From Verrucomicrobiota bacterium (GTDB lineage Bacteria > Verrucomicrobiota > Verrucomicrobiia > Limisphaerales > UBA9464): 64,000 bases of DNA. Below, piece after piece: positions 56,668 through 64,000 of this stretch. Below the pieces are notes generated by a model. It did no database searches. It had not been told where the DNA came from and saw nothing but the letters and a program-made list of their open reading frames with translations. The translations under genes and the position numbers were made by a program. The stretch covers positions 62,001 through 126,000 of the forward strand of contig VHCG01000003.1 in the NCBI GenBank assembly GCA_016871805.1. Direction: 5' to 3'. Every line of letters starts with the position of its first letter. The stretch's first letter is position 1.

Positions 56668-59175
56668 ATGCAGTCGCTGGCCGATTCCCAGGACGCCCGC
56701 GGGCCCGCAGGGCTCGCCGGCGTGGAGATCCCCGACCTGTGGCAGCAGCAGGCCGTCTCCGCCCTCCGGGCCGGCAAGGACGTCGTGGTCCAGGCCCCCA
56801 CCGGTTCCGGCAAGACCCTCGTCTTCGAGCTGTGGTCGAACCACGGCAAGCCCAAGGGCCAGGCCATCTACACCGTCCCCACCCGCGCCCTCGCCAATGA
56901 CAAACTGGCCGAATGGCGCGCCCGGGGATGGAACGTCGGCATTGCCACAGGCGATCTCTCGGAGAACCTCGACGCCCCCGTTATCGTCGCCACGCTCGAG
57001 ACCCAGAAACAGCGCCTGATCCGCGGCGAAGGACCCACCCTTCTGGTGGTCGACGAATACCAGATGCTCGGCGACAAGGATCGAGGCCTGAACTACGAGC
57101 TCGCCATGGCGCTGGCCCCGCCTGGCACTCAGCTCCTCCTCCTCAGCGGATCCGTCGCCAACCCCCACCACATCGTTCAATGGCTCAACCGACTAGGGCG
57201 CCAGGCCGTATTGGTCCGACATGAGGTGCGACCCGTCCCGCTCGAGGAGGTGTTTGTCCATGAGCTGAGCTGGCACATCCCGGGGGAGGTCCGCGGACAC
57301 TGGGCCCGGTTCTGTGCCAAGGCCCTGGCCGAGAACCTCGGGCCGATCCTGCTGTTCGCACCCCGACGTCGCAGCGCCGAGGAGATCGCCTGGGACCTGG
57401 CCCGCAACCTTCCAAACCCGCAGCCCCTCACCCTCACCGAGCCACAACGCCTGCTCGTCGGCGAGAACCTCGCCCGGATGCTCAAGGCGCGGGTCGCCTA
57501 CCATCACAGCGGCCTCTCGTATGCCGTCCGGGCCGGCGTCATCGAACCCCTCGCCAAGGCCGGACAGCTCCGAGTGGTCGTAGCCACCATGGGCCTGGCC
57601 GCCGGGATCAACTTCTCCCTTCGCAGCGTCGCGGTTTCGGCCAATTCTTACAAACGCGACGGGGTCGAGGTGCCCATCGGGAGCGACGAGATCCTCCAGA
57701 TGTTCGGCCGAGCGGGTCGACGCGGGCTCGACGAGGTTGGCTACGTCCTCGTGGGCCCAAATGAGCTCCGGCTCCGTGACGGTCGCCCCGCCTCGCTGGC
57801 CCGGAGCGGGCTTGTCGATTGGGGGGCCCTGCTGGGCGTGATGCATTCGGCGGGCGAACAGGGACGCGACCCCTTCACCGAGGCGATCTGGGTCCAGGAA
57901 CGCCTCTTCACCACCAAGCCGATCATACTCGGGGTCGAATCGTCGCTAAAACACCCCGACGTGCCGTGCGGACTCAAGACCGATGCCGAACGGGCCCGTC
58001 ACGTCCGGCGTCGCCAGCGTCAGATGGTCAACTCCCACGGCGAGTGGCAGAACTACCCACGCTGGGAGGAACGCCGTCTTGCGGAGATCCGCCACATCGC
58101 CTCCGACGCGGTTGCCAAGACCGGCGACACCCCGGCGACACCGCCGGTCCTGCGACCCGTCCTCAGCGAGCCGACTGCCCTCGCCAAGGTCGGCTTCGGC
58201 GAGCTGTTGTCGCTTGCCGATGGCACCTATGGCCGCGCCGTAAAGGTGGCCGACCGGTTCGGCGACGACGGGATCACCCTGACGAAGTGGATCCAGAAGC
58301 AGAGCGGGTGGAACGGGAGACAGACGCGTCTTGAAACCTGGCGCACCCTGGTCGCCCCGCTGGTCAGGCGCTCCTTCCAGAACCAACGGTTTCCGGTGAT
58401 TCGTTTCATCGAGGAGCCCTGGCAGATCCTGGCCCTGATCAGCCTGGCGGAGCAGACCGCCAAGGTGCCCGTGGATGCGCACGGCATTCCGCTGTGGAAG
58501 CCGAAGGAGCGCGAGGTCTTCCCGGAGGACTGCGCGCGCTGCTCGCTGGTGGCGACGTGTCGACAGCTCCCGGCCGGCACCGGCACGGCACTACTGTGGC
58601 GTCGACTCGCCCTGGTGGATCCCTCGGGACGTCCCACGAACCGGGGCCGGATCGTGAGCTGTTTCCATGGCGGCGACGGTCTCGCGGTGGCCGCGGCGCT
58701 CGAGGACACGAGCTATCCCATCGACGACCTCGTCTACGACCTGGCGAACCTGGACGCGGGATTCCGGTTTGCCGAGGCGGAGGACCGCTGGGGTGGGCGT
58801 CTGGCGGTCGCCTGCCGCACGGCCTACGGCAACCAGAACATCCCGGGATATCTCGAGGGCGGCATCCCGTCGAAATACGGGAGCGGTGCCGAGACGGTAG
58901 TCCGGTCTGTCCATCGCAAGCCCGCGTCCAAGGCCCGCTTTGCCACGGCGGTCCTGGGCACGGGAGACGTCGACCGCATCATCATCGAATGGCGGAGCGT
59001 GCTGCGTCAGTTGGCACACGCCCCGAAGCTGGAGTGGGAACGATGGACGCGGCTCCAGGACTTGGCCCGGACCCTTCTGGAGGACACCGAGTCGCCCACC
59101 CTCACCGACCTGCCGCCGCTCGACTACGGACAGACGCGGCGCATCGACCACACCCTGCGGCTCAGAGGGCACTGA
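56668..59175 (+). CDS. Ski2-like superfamily 2 helicase with cysteine cluster
   Basis: The 835-aa protein begins with the helicase core: QAPTGSGKT (~43), TVPTRALAN, VVDEYQML (DEYQ in place of DExH, ~128), SGSVAN, GLAAGINF and QMFGRAGRRG (~343). This Ski2/Hel308-like layout uses ATP to unwind or translocate on nucleic acid. The C-terminal half includes a CxxC-x6-C set (CARCSLVATCRQL, ~621) suggesting zinc or Fe-S binding. It is not recognised as a named bacterial helicase. Confidence 0.8.
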   Translation: MQSLADSQDARGPAGLAGVEIPDLWQQQAVSALRAGKDVVVQAPTGSGKTLVFELWSNHGKPKGQAIYTVPTRALANDKLAEWRARGWNVGIATGDLSENLDAPVIVATLETQKQRLIRGEGPTLLVVDEYQMLGDKDRGLNYELAMALAPPGTQLLLLSGSVANPHHIVQWLNRLGRQAVLVRHEVRPVPLEEVFVHELSWHIPGEVRGHWARFCAKALAENLGPILLFAPRRRSAEEIAWDLARNLPNPQPLTLTEPQRLLVGENLARMLKARVAYHHSGLSYAVRAGVIEPLAKAGQLRVVVATMGLAAGINFSLRSVAVSANSYKRDGVEVPIGSDEILQMFGRAGRRGLDEVGYVLVGPNELRLRDGRPASLARSGLVDWGALLGVMHSAGEQGRDPFTEAIWVQERLFTTKPIILGVESSLKHPDVPCGLKTDAERARHVRRRQRQMVNSHGEWQNYPRWEERRLAEIRHIASDAVAKTGDTPATPPVLRPVLSEPTALAKVGFGELLSLADGTYGRAVKVADRFGDDGITLTKWIQKQSGWNGRQTRLETWRTLVAPLVRRSFQNQRFPVIRFIEEPWQILALISLAEQTAKVPVDAHGIPLWKPKEREVFPEDCARCSLVATCRQLPAGTGTALLWRRLALVDPSGRPTNRGRIVSCFHGGDGLAVAAALEDTSYPIDDLVYDLANLDAGFRFAEAEDRWGGRLAVACRTAYGNQNIPGYLEGGIPSKYGSGAETVVRSVHRKPASKARFATAVLGTGDVDRIIIEWRSVLRQLAHAPKLEWERWTRLQDLARTLLEDTESPTLTDLPPLDYGQTRRIDHTLRLRGH

Positions 59176-59217
59176 CCCCGGGAGGCCCGCGGGACGGGAG
59201 GGGTCGCTACCCCGCTG

Positions 59218-60126
59218 CTAATTCGCTGCCCGGGCCTGAAGGAGGTTGTCCGCGGCATAGAGAATCAACGCCACCCAGATGAGGGCGAAGCTGACCATGC
59301 GCGCGCTGGAGAACGGCCCGCCGTAGACCCAGATCCCCGGGATCAGCTGCCCCGTCGGGGCCAGGTACTGGAGGATGCCAAGGGTGGATAGACGGATCCG
59401 ACGGGCCGCGTAGGCGAACAGCATCAGGGGCACGGCGGTCACCACTCCGGCGCTCAGGATCAGAAGATGGGTGCGGAGATCCACCCGCCCCAGCGCCCCG
59501 GTACCGTCCTGGTGACGCCACAGCAGGAACCCTACGGCCAGCGGAGACAATAGCAGCGTCTCGACCGCCAGGCTGGGGATCGCACCGGTCGTGGCACGCT
59601 TGCGGATCACGCTGTACGAACTCCAGCTACCGGCGAGGACCAGGGCTACCCACGGGAACGTGGAGGCCAGGAGCAGGAGGAGCAGGACGCCCGACGCGGC
59701 GATCGCCACGGCAATCCACTGGGTCCGACGCAAGTGTTCATGGAGCACGAATCGTCCCGCAAGGACGCTGCACAGCGGCACCAGGAAGTATCCCAGACTG
59801 GTGTCGATGATGTGGCCCGAGTTCACGCCCCAGACGTAGGCAAGCCAGTTGGTGGTCAATAGACAGGCCCCAAGGAGGCTGCGTCCCATCGAGCGCGAGG
59901 AGCAGAAGGCCTGCCCCACCTCGACCAGGCCTCCTTCCAGGCCCAGCAGCAGCATGAGCAGGATGGCGAGGGACCAGACGTGTCGATGCGCGATCAGCTC
60001 GACGGCATTCACCGATGCCACGGGCTTCCAGTAGAGCGGGACGAGTCCCCAGAGGACGTAGCACGTCCCGGCCGCCAGGGCCTCGAGACGTTCACGGTGC
60101 TCGGGGGCTCCGGAAGGAGAAGTCAC
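59218..60126 (-). CDS. rarD: RarD/EamA-family transporter
   Basis: The 302-aa inner-membrane protein matches the RarD subfamily (GTCYVLWGLVPLYWKPV at the N-terminus, TNWLAYVWGVNSGHIID, SLGYFLVPL). Ten helices form two EamA repeats. The start is the GTG at 60126 with AGGA upstream (a TTG lies one codon earlier). It converges on the helicase gene. The role of RarD is not clear. Confidence 0.9.
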   Translation of the reverse strand: MTSPSGAPEHRERLEALAAGTCYVLWGLVPLYWKPVASVNAVELIAHRHVWSLAILLMLLLGLEGGLVEVGQAFCSSRSMGRSLLGACLLTTNWLAYVWGVNSGHIIDTSLGYFLVPLCSVLAGRFVLHEHLRRTQWIAVAIAASGVLLLLLLASTFPWVALVLAGSWSSYSVIRKRATTGAIPSLAVETLLLSPLAVGFLLWRHQDGTGALGRVDLRTHLLILSAGVVTAVPLMLFAYAARRIRLSTLGILQYLAPTGQLIPGIWVYGGPFSSARMVSFALIWVALILYAADNLLQARAAN

Positions 60127-60302
60127 CAAGCCATCCTCGGGAAGACCCGGTAGCGGTTCAACCCCACGGAGGATCGGAATGGCTCGAAAAGCCTAACCCG
60201 GCCTGGATCGCCGTCGAGACGTTCGCCTCCCGGCTTGCGCGGCCGGGCCTCGACGATAGGTTTCGGCGTCAGTTTCGTCCGTTTTAATACGGACCGCCTC
60301 CC

Positions 60303-61550
60303 ATGAGTCAGCCGCTCAAAATCCACTACTTCGACAACAACGCCACGACCCGCATCGCCCCGGAGGTCGCGGACGCGATGATCCCCTTCCTGCGCGAGTT
60401 CTGGGGCAACCCTTCCAGCGCCTACGGCTTTGGGGCTCAGGTGAACCGGCACGTCGAAAACGCCCGTGAGAAGGTGGCCGCCCTGATCCATGCCGACCCG
60501 AAGGAGATCACCTTCACGAGCTGCGGCACCGAGTCGAACAACTCGGCGATCCACAGCGCCCTGCTGACCACCGGAAAGAATCACGTGATCACCACTGCGG
60601 TGGAACACAGCGCCAACATCAACTTCGGCGAACATCTCAAGAAACAGGGCTACGACGTCACCTTCCTGCCGGTAGAGGGCGATGGATCTCTCGACCTGCA
60701 CCGCCTTGAGCAGGCGATCCGACCCGACACTGCAATCGTGTCGGTGATGTATGCCAACAACGAAACCGGCGTCATCTTCCCCATCGAGGAGGTCGCCGCG
60801 ATCTGCCGGAGCCGTGGGGTGCTCTGCCATACCGACGCCGTCCAGGTCCCGGGCAAGCTCCCGATCGACGTCAAGCAGCTCGGTGTCGACTTCCTCTCGC
60901 TCAGCGCCCACAAGCTGCATGCCCCGAAGGGCATCGGGATGCTCTACGTGAAGCGCCGCACCCGCTATCAGCCCTACGTGATCGGTGGACACCAGGAGCG
61001 GGGTCGTCGTGGCGGGACCGAGGGCGTGCCCAACATCGTGGCATTCGGCCGCGCGGCGGAGCTGGCGATGTCGACCTTGGAGGATGAGAACACCCGGGTC
61101 CGCGGACTCCGCGATCGGCTCGAGAACCACGTCCTGCGTCAGATCCCGAACACGATCCGCAACGGGGCGAAGAAGCCCCGGCTCCCGAACACCACGAATA
61201 TCGCGTTCGACTTCGTGGAGGCCGAGGCGGTCCTGCTGCTGCTGGATCAGATTGGCATCTGCGCCAGCTCGGGTTCCGCCTGCACCACGGGTTCACTCGA
61301 CCCGTCCCATGTGCTCTCAGCGATGGGCATCTCCCCGATGCGGGCCCGGGGCTCGATCCGCTTCAGCCTCGGGATCTACAACACCGAGGAGGATGTCGAC
61401 TACCTGATCCAGCACCTGCCGCCGATCATCCAGAAGCTGCGGGACATCTCCCCGTTGAACCCGGATCACCCGGACAACGACCAGTACGACATCGTCGGAG
61501 CCCGCTCGAAGCACGAGCAGGAGATGGCGCTCGGCAAGGACACGCACTGA
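60303..61550 (+). CDS. Cysteine desulfurase, NifS/IscS type
   Basis: This 415-aa PLP enzyme takes sulfur from cysteine for Fe-S clusters. It has HYFDNNATTRIAPEV, VEHSANINF, HTDAVQ, the PLP lysine in SLSAHKLHAPKG (~203) and the persulfide Cys in SSGSACTTG (~327). The loop and sequence resemble NifS/IscS more than SufS. No isc or nif scaffold is adjacent; the A-type carrier is 48 kb away. Confidence 0.94.
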   Translation: MSQPLKIHYFDNNATTRIAPEVADAMIPFLREFWGNPSSAYGFGAQVNRHVENAREKVAALIHADPKEITFTSCGTESNNSAIHSALLTTGKNHVITTAVEHSANINFGEHLKKQGYDVTFLPVEGDGSLDLHRLEQAIRPDTAIVSVMYANNETGVIFPIEEVAAICRSRGVLCHTDAVQVPGKLPIDVKQLGVDFLSLSAHKLHAPKGIGMLYVKRRTRYQPYVIGGHQERGRRGGTEGVPNIVAFGRAAELAMSTLEDENTRVRGLRDRLENHVLRQIPNTIRNGAKKPRLPNTTNIAFDFVEAEAVLLLLDQIGICASSGSACTTGSLDPSHVLSAMGISPMRARGSIRFSLGIYNTEEDVDYLIQHLPPIIQKLRDISPLNPDHPDNDQYDIVGARSKHEQEMALGKDTH

Positions 61551-61583
61551 CGGAGGTCAGGCGATCTTCATGCCGAAATCACC

Positions 61584-63281
61584 CTAGGGTCCCTGGGTCC
61601 GCCGATCGCGGAACATCTGGGCATCGTCCCTAGGGATCCCGAGTCGGTGACGTCGGACCAGTTGGATCGCGTTGCGGGAGCGATCGGACGCCGTCTCGAG
61701 CCGCTTCATCAGCTGGGCCTTGTCCCGTTCAAGATTCTGAACCCGTTCCTGGAGTGAGCGCACGGTGCGCTCGGCCTTGGAGAGTTGACGTTCGGCAGGT
61801 TTTGATTTGAGGCCATCGAGGGTCTTGAGCATCTCCCGTTTCTCGGCCTCAAGTTTGCCGACGGCCGCCTTGGCGTCGGAAACCAGCGAGGCGAGCTCCA
61901 CCTGACGGGCCCGGGATTCCTTGAGGGCGTCGCGGAGGCGGGAGGTTTCGATGGAGAGTTCCTGGATCTGGGCCAGCAGAGCTGGATCGGGCACGGCGGC
62001 CGGCACGGCGGCGGCAGCCTTGGGTGGGGCGGGTACCGGGGGCGCGACCGCGGCCTGGGCAGCGGTGAGGTTGGCCTCGGCGGCCTTCAGCTGCCGCTCC
62101 AACTCCCCACGCTCCTCGCGCTCGGCTTCCAATTGAGTCTGCAGACGCTGGACCCCGGAAACCTGCTCGGTCAGGGCCGCCACACGCCGTGTCAGCTCCT
62201 GGTTCTCCCCCTCGGTCTGGGTCCGCTTCACCACCTCGGCCGAGAGCTGGGATTCCAGCTTCGCAGCCGTGGTCGAATGCCGCTCCGCCTCGGCCTTGGC
62301 GAGGACCAGCGCGGTCTCGAGCCGTTTCACGTTGAGGATACCCTCCTCGGACTGCCGGGCCTTCAGATCCTGCAGCTGTCGCTCGAGCCGATCGTGATCC
62401 ACCTGAAGGGTCTGGTTAGCCTTCGAGGCCTCGTCGAACTTCGCCTGGAGCACCTCGAGTCGCTTGGCGAGGGCGGCGATCTGCTGGCCGCGTTCGGTGT
62501 CCGACTTCAGGGCATCGACCTGTCCCTTGAGCGCGGTGTTCTCGGTTTTGAGGGCCTTGACCTCGCTCTCCCGGAGCCGCTTGAGCTCAGAAACGGCCTG
62601 GTTGCGGAGGCGTTCCAGGTCCGCCGTCTTGTCCCGTTGGGCGACCGACTCCTTCTTGGCTGCGGCGAGCGCCTGCTGGGCCTCGACGAGCAGGACCTTG
62701 TCGACCAGGCCACTGCGTTCCCGCTCCTGAGCTTCGAGCCGAGTGACGAGGGCCTGGTTCGTGGACTGAAGCTGGGTGATCCGATCGACCGCCCGTTTGA
62801 GCTCCTGGGGATCGACCGGTGCGGGTTGGGCGGTCAAGGCCTCACGGAGGCGGGCCTCGAGGCGTTGTTTCTCGCCCCGGAGGGACCCGATTTCCTCGTT
62901 GAGGGCGTTGAACTGGGCGATGACCTCGTTGGCCGGGGCCGCGGCCACGGCTGAGGAGTTGGTCGAGGAGGCGGATCCGGTCGGGGTTCCGGTGGCGTCG
63001 GCAGCCGGCAACGCCTCGAGCTTCTCCGCCACATAGCGCAGTCGGTAGGCCACCACCCGGTCGTTCCACTGGGGATGGGACCGCTTGAGGGCCCGGAGCA
63101 TTTCCTGGGCCTTCAGATATCCATCCCGGGCGCGGCTCGACTCGCCCCGCTCCCGCTCAGCATCGGTCTGCTGGATAAGCTGGTAGGCCGCAACGAAGTC
63201 GTCATCCGGCCCAGCAACCAGCGGTAACGCCAGATTCACGACGGCCACCACGACACCTAGGGATCGGCGGGACGGGAACAT
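61584..63281 (-). CDS. Secreted coiled-coil protein
   Basis: The 565-aa protein has a signal peptide (LGVVVAVVNLALPLVAG). A short helical domain (FVAAYQLIQQTDAERERGES ... VVAYRLRYVAEKLEAL) precedes a very long heptad-rich coiled coil (~125-540) with Ala/Pro breaks near 400-430. It is likely a periplasmic rod or scaffold. I do not recognise a family with a known function. Confidence 0.8.
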   Translation of the reverse strand: MFPSRRSLGVVVAVVNLALPLVAGPDDDFVAAYQLIQQTDAERERGESSRARDGYLKAQEMLRALKRSHPQWNDRVVAYRLRYVAEKLEALPAADATGTPTGSASSTNSSAVAAAPANEVIAQFNALNEEIGSLRGEKQRLEARLREALTAQPAPVDPQELKRAVDRITQLQSTNQALVTRLEAQERERSGLVDKVLLVEAQQALAAAKKESVAQRDKTADLERLRNQAVSELKRLRESEVKALKTENTALKGQVDALKSDTERGQQIAALAKRLEVLQAKFDEASKANQTLQVDHDRLERQLQDLKARQSEEGILNVKRLETALVLAKAEAERHSTTAAKLESQLSAEVVKRTQTEGENQELTRRVAALTEQVSGVQRLQTQLEAEREERGELERQLKAAEANLTAAQAAVAPPVPAPPKAAAAVPAAVPDPALLAQIQELSIETSRLRDALKESRARQVELASLVSDAKAAVGKLEAEKREMLKTLDGLKSKPAERQLSKAERTVRSLQERVQNLERDKAQLMKRLETASDRSRNAIQLVRRHRLGIPRDDAQMFRDRRTQGP

Positions 63282-63750
63282 GGGATCAGGATGGGCTGGG
63301 ACAGCCGGGAACGCCAGACTCCGGTGCAGTGGTGAACGCCGTGGAGCGGACCCCAGGAAGGGTTGTACATCACCGCGACATGAAGGACGGCAAAGGTAGG
63401 GCTGTGCTCCGTCACGGCCCCATCTCGATCCGCCGCGCGTGGTGTACCCGTGAAGGCGGACGGAACCAACCCCTCTCGTCAGAGGATCCCGTCTCAGCCT
63501 TCAGGTTCGCTCCACCCCCGCGGGTTCAGATGGGGACCTGAGCGACCGGGTCTCTACCCAAGAAGGGCGCTCCCGCGCCCCGTGATACGGGGCACTGCAT
63601 CACCCACCCGTGGATGCCGTCGGCATCCGGCCAGAAGGAGCCTTGGCCCACCCAGTTCCCCGGCCTCTTTTCCTTCCCATCCCTCCTCGTCTTCCTCCGC
63701 GTCTTCGGGCCCCCGCGTAAGTCCCCTTCCCAAAGGATCACCTCCTGCCC
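63282..63750. other. Intergenic region with repeats
   Basis: No gene is seen in these 469 bp. The second copy of the hairpin repeat lies at 63504-63606. CGTCTTCCTCCGCGTCTTC (63688-63706) resembles the inverted-repeat family at 8.2 kb. Confidence 0.6.
63504..63606. repeat. Interspersed hairpin repeat, copy 2
   Basis: This element is similar to 56475-56575 in the same orientation. The flank continues with a further hairpin GGATGCC-GTC-GGCATCC at 63612-63628, so the full unit may be ~130 bp. Confidence 0.85.
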
Positions 63751-64000
63751 TCACTCCCCAAGGACCCGGGTCACCGCTTCACGGATCCGGGTCTCGATGC
63801 GTCGGATGCGGTTCGGCTCCGTCACCTTGGCCCGCCCGCCTTCGAGGACGTAGAACGTATCCATCGCCGCCCCCTTTTCGGTGACGATCTTGGCGAGGGT
63901 GACATCGAGACCGAGTTCGAAGAGGGCCTGAGCGATCGCGAACAGCAGACCCACCCGATCCTCCGCCTCGACATCGATGACCGTGTAGTCCTCCGAGATG
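63751..64000 (-). CDS. glnD: [Protein-PII] uridylyltransferase, C-terminal ACT domain (partial)
   Basis: The visible 82 residues are an ACT domain (ISEDYTVIDVEAEDRVGLLF, AKIVTEKGAAMDTFYVLEGG) as found at the end of GlnD. GlnD senses glutamine and modifies PII. The gene continues beyond the window. Another ACT-domain protein is possible, but the DRVGLLFAIAQALFELGLDV form is typical of GlnD. Confidence 0.8.
   Translation of the reverse strand, partial: ISEDYTVIDVEAEDRVGLLFAIAQALFELGLDVTLAKIVTEKGAAMDTFYVLEGGRAKVTEPNRIRRIETRIREAVTRVLGE

Overview
The window is a GC-rich bacterial chromosome segment. It most likely comes from the Verrucomicrobiota (PVC superphylum), because it carries two Tat-exported DUF1501 proteins, a PVC-style secreted multihaem cytochrome paired with a beta-propeller-like protein, a zinc-ribbon Ser/Thr kinase fused to WD40 repeats and a BspA-type leucine-rich-repeat surface protein. 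This assignment rests on gene content and is an inference; there is no rRNA in the window. Gene starts were chosen by family length and alignment, ATGA-type overlaps and Shine-Dalgarno sites, because long shadow reading frames are common at this GC content.

Layout. 1-4 kb: the end of an unknown gene and a kinase-WD40 gene broken by two homopolymer frameshifts. 4-12 kb: leuS, an acyltransferase, a DUF1501 protein, lnt and an ErpA-type Fe-S carrier. 12-16.5 kb: a pentahaem cytochrome and its secreted partner. 16.9-22.4 kb: hsp20, a phosphodiesterase, an Lrp regulator, a second DUF1501 protein, an EamA transporter and a SpoIIAA-like protein. 22.7-25 kb: a candidate small RNA and an exbB-exbD-TonB-like-zinc ribbon operon. 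25-32.3 kb: the translation operon nusA-infB-rbfA-DHH-truB-ribF on the minus strand, with a promoter and an intrinsic terminator in the nusA leader. 32.5-41.9 kb: transporters, a likely amino-sugar cluster (RpiR regulator divergent from a methyltransferase, NagB-like, ROK and Gfo/Idh genes), then rhodanese, cupin, glutaredoxin, an RlmM-like methyltransferase and DUF5069.

42.16-48.37 kb is a genomic island in tRNA-Asp(GTC). A 33-bp perfect direct repeat of the tRNA 3' end bounds it. It holds an AT-richer BspA-like giant gene, a tyrosine integrase broken by two in-frame stops, and the C-terminal stub of a second recombinase. The tRNA's likely original terminator is stranded beyond the far repeat. 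48.6-64 kb returns to core genes: dnaX with the SRP RNA just upstream, a 2Fe-2S ferredoxin, a YgjP-like metalloprotease, a CcoI/CopA-type P-type ATPase with a long C-terminal membrane extension, a ChaA-like antiporter, a Ski2-like helicase, rarD, a NifS/IscS cysteine desulfurase, a periplasmic coiled-coil protein and the C-terminus of GlnD. Two copies of a hairpin-rich repeat of about 100 bp lie in the intergenic spaces at 56.5 and 63.5 kb.
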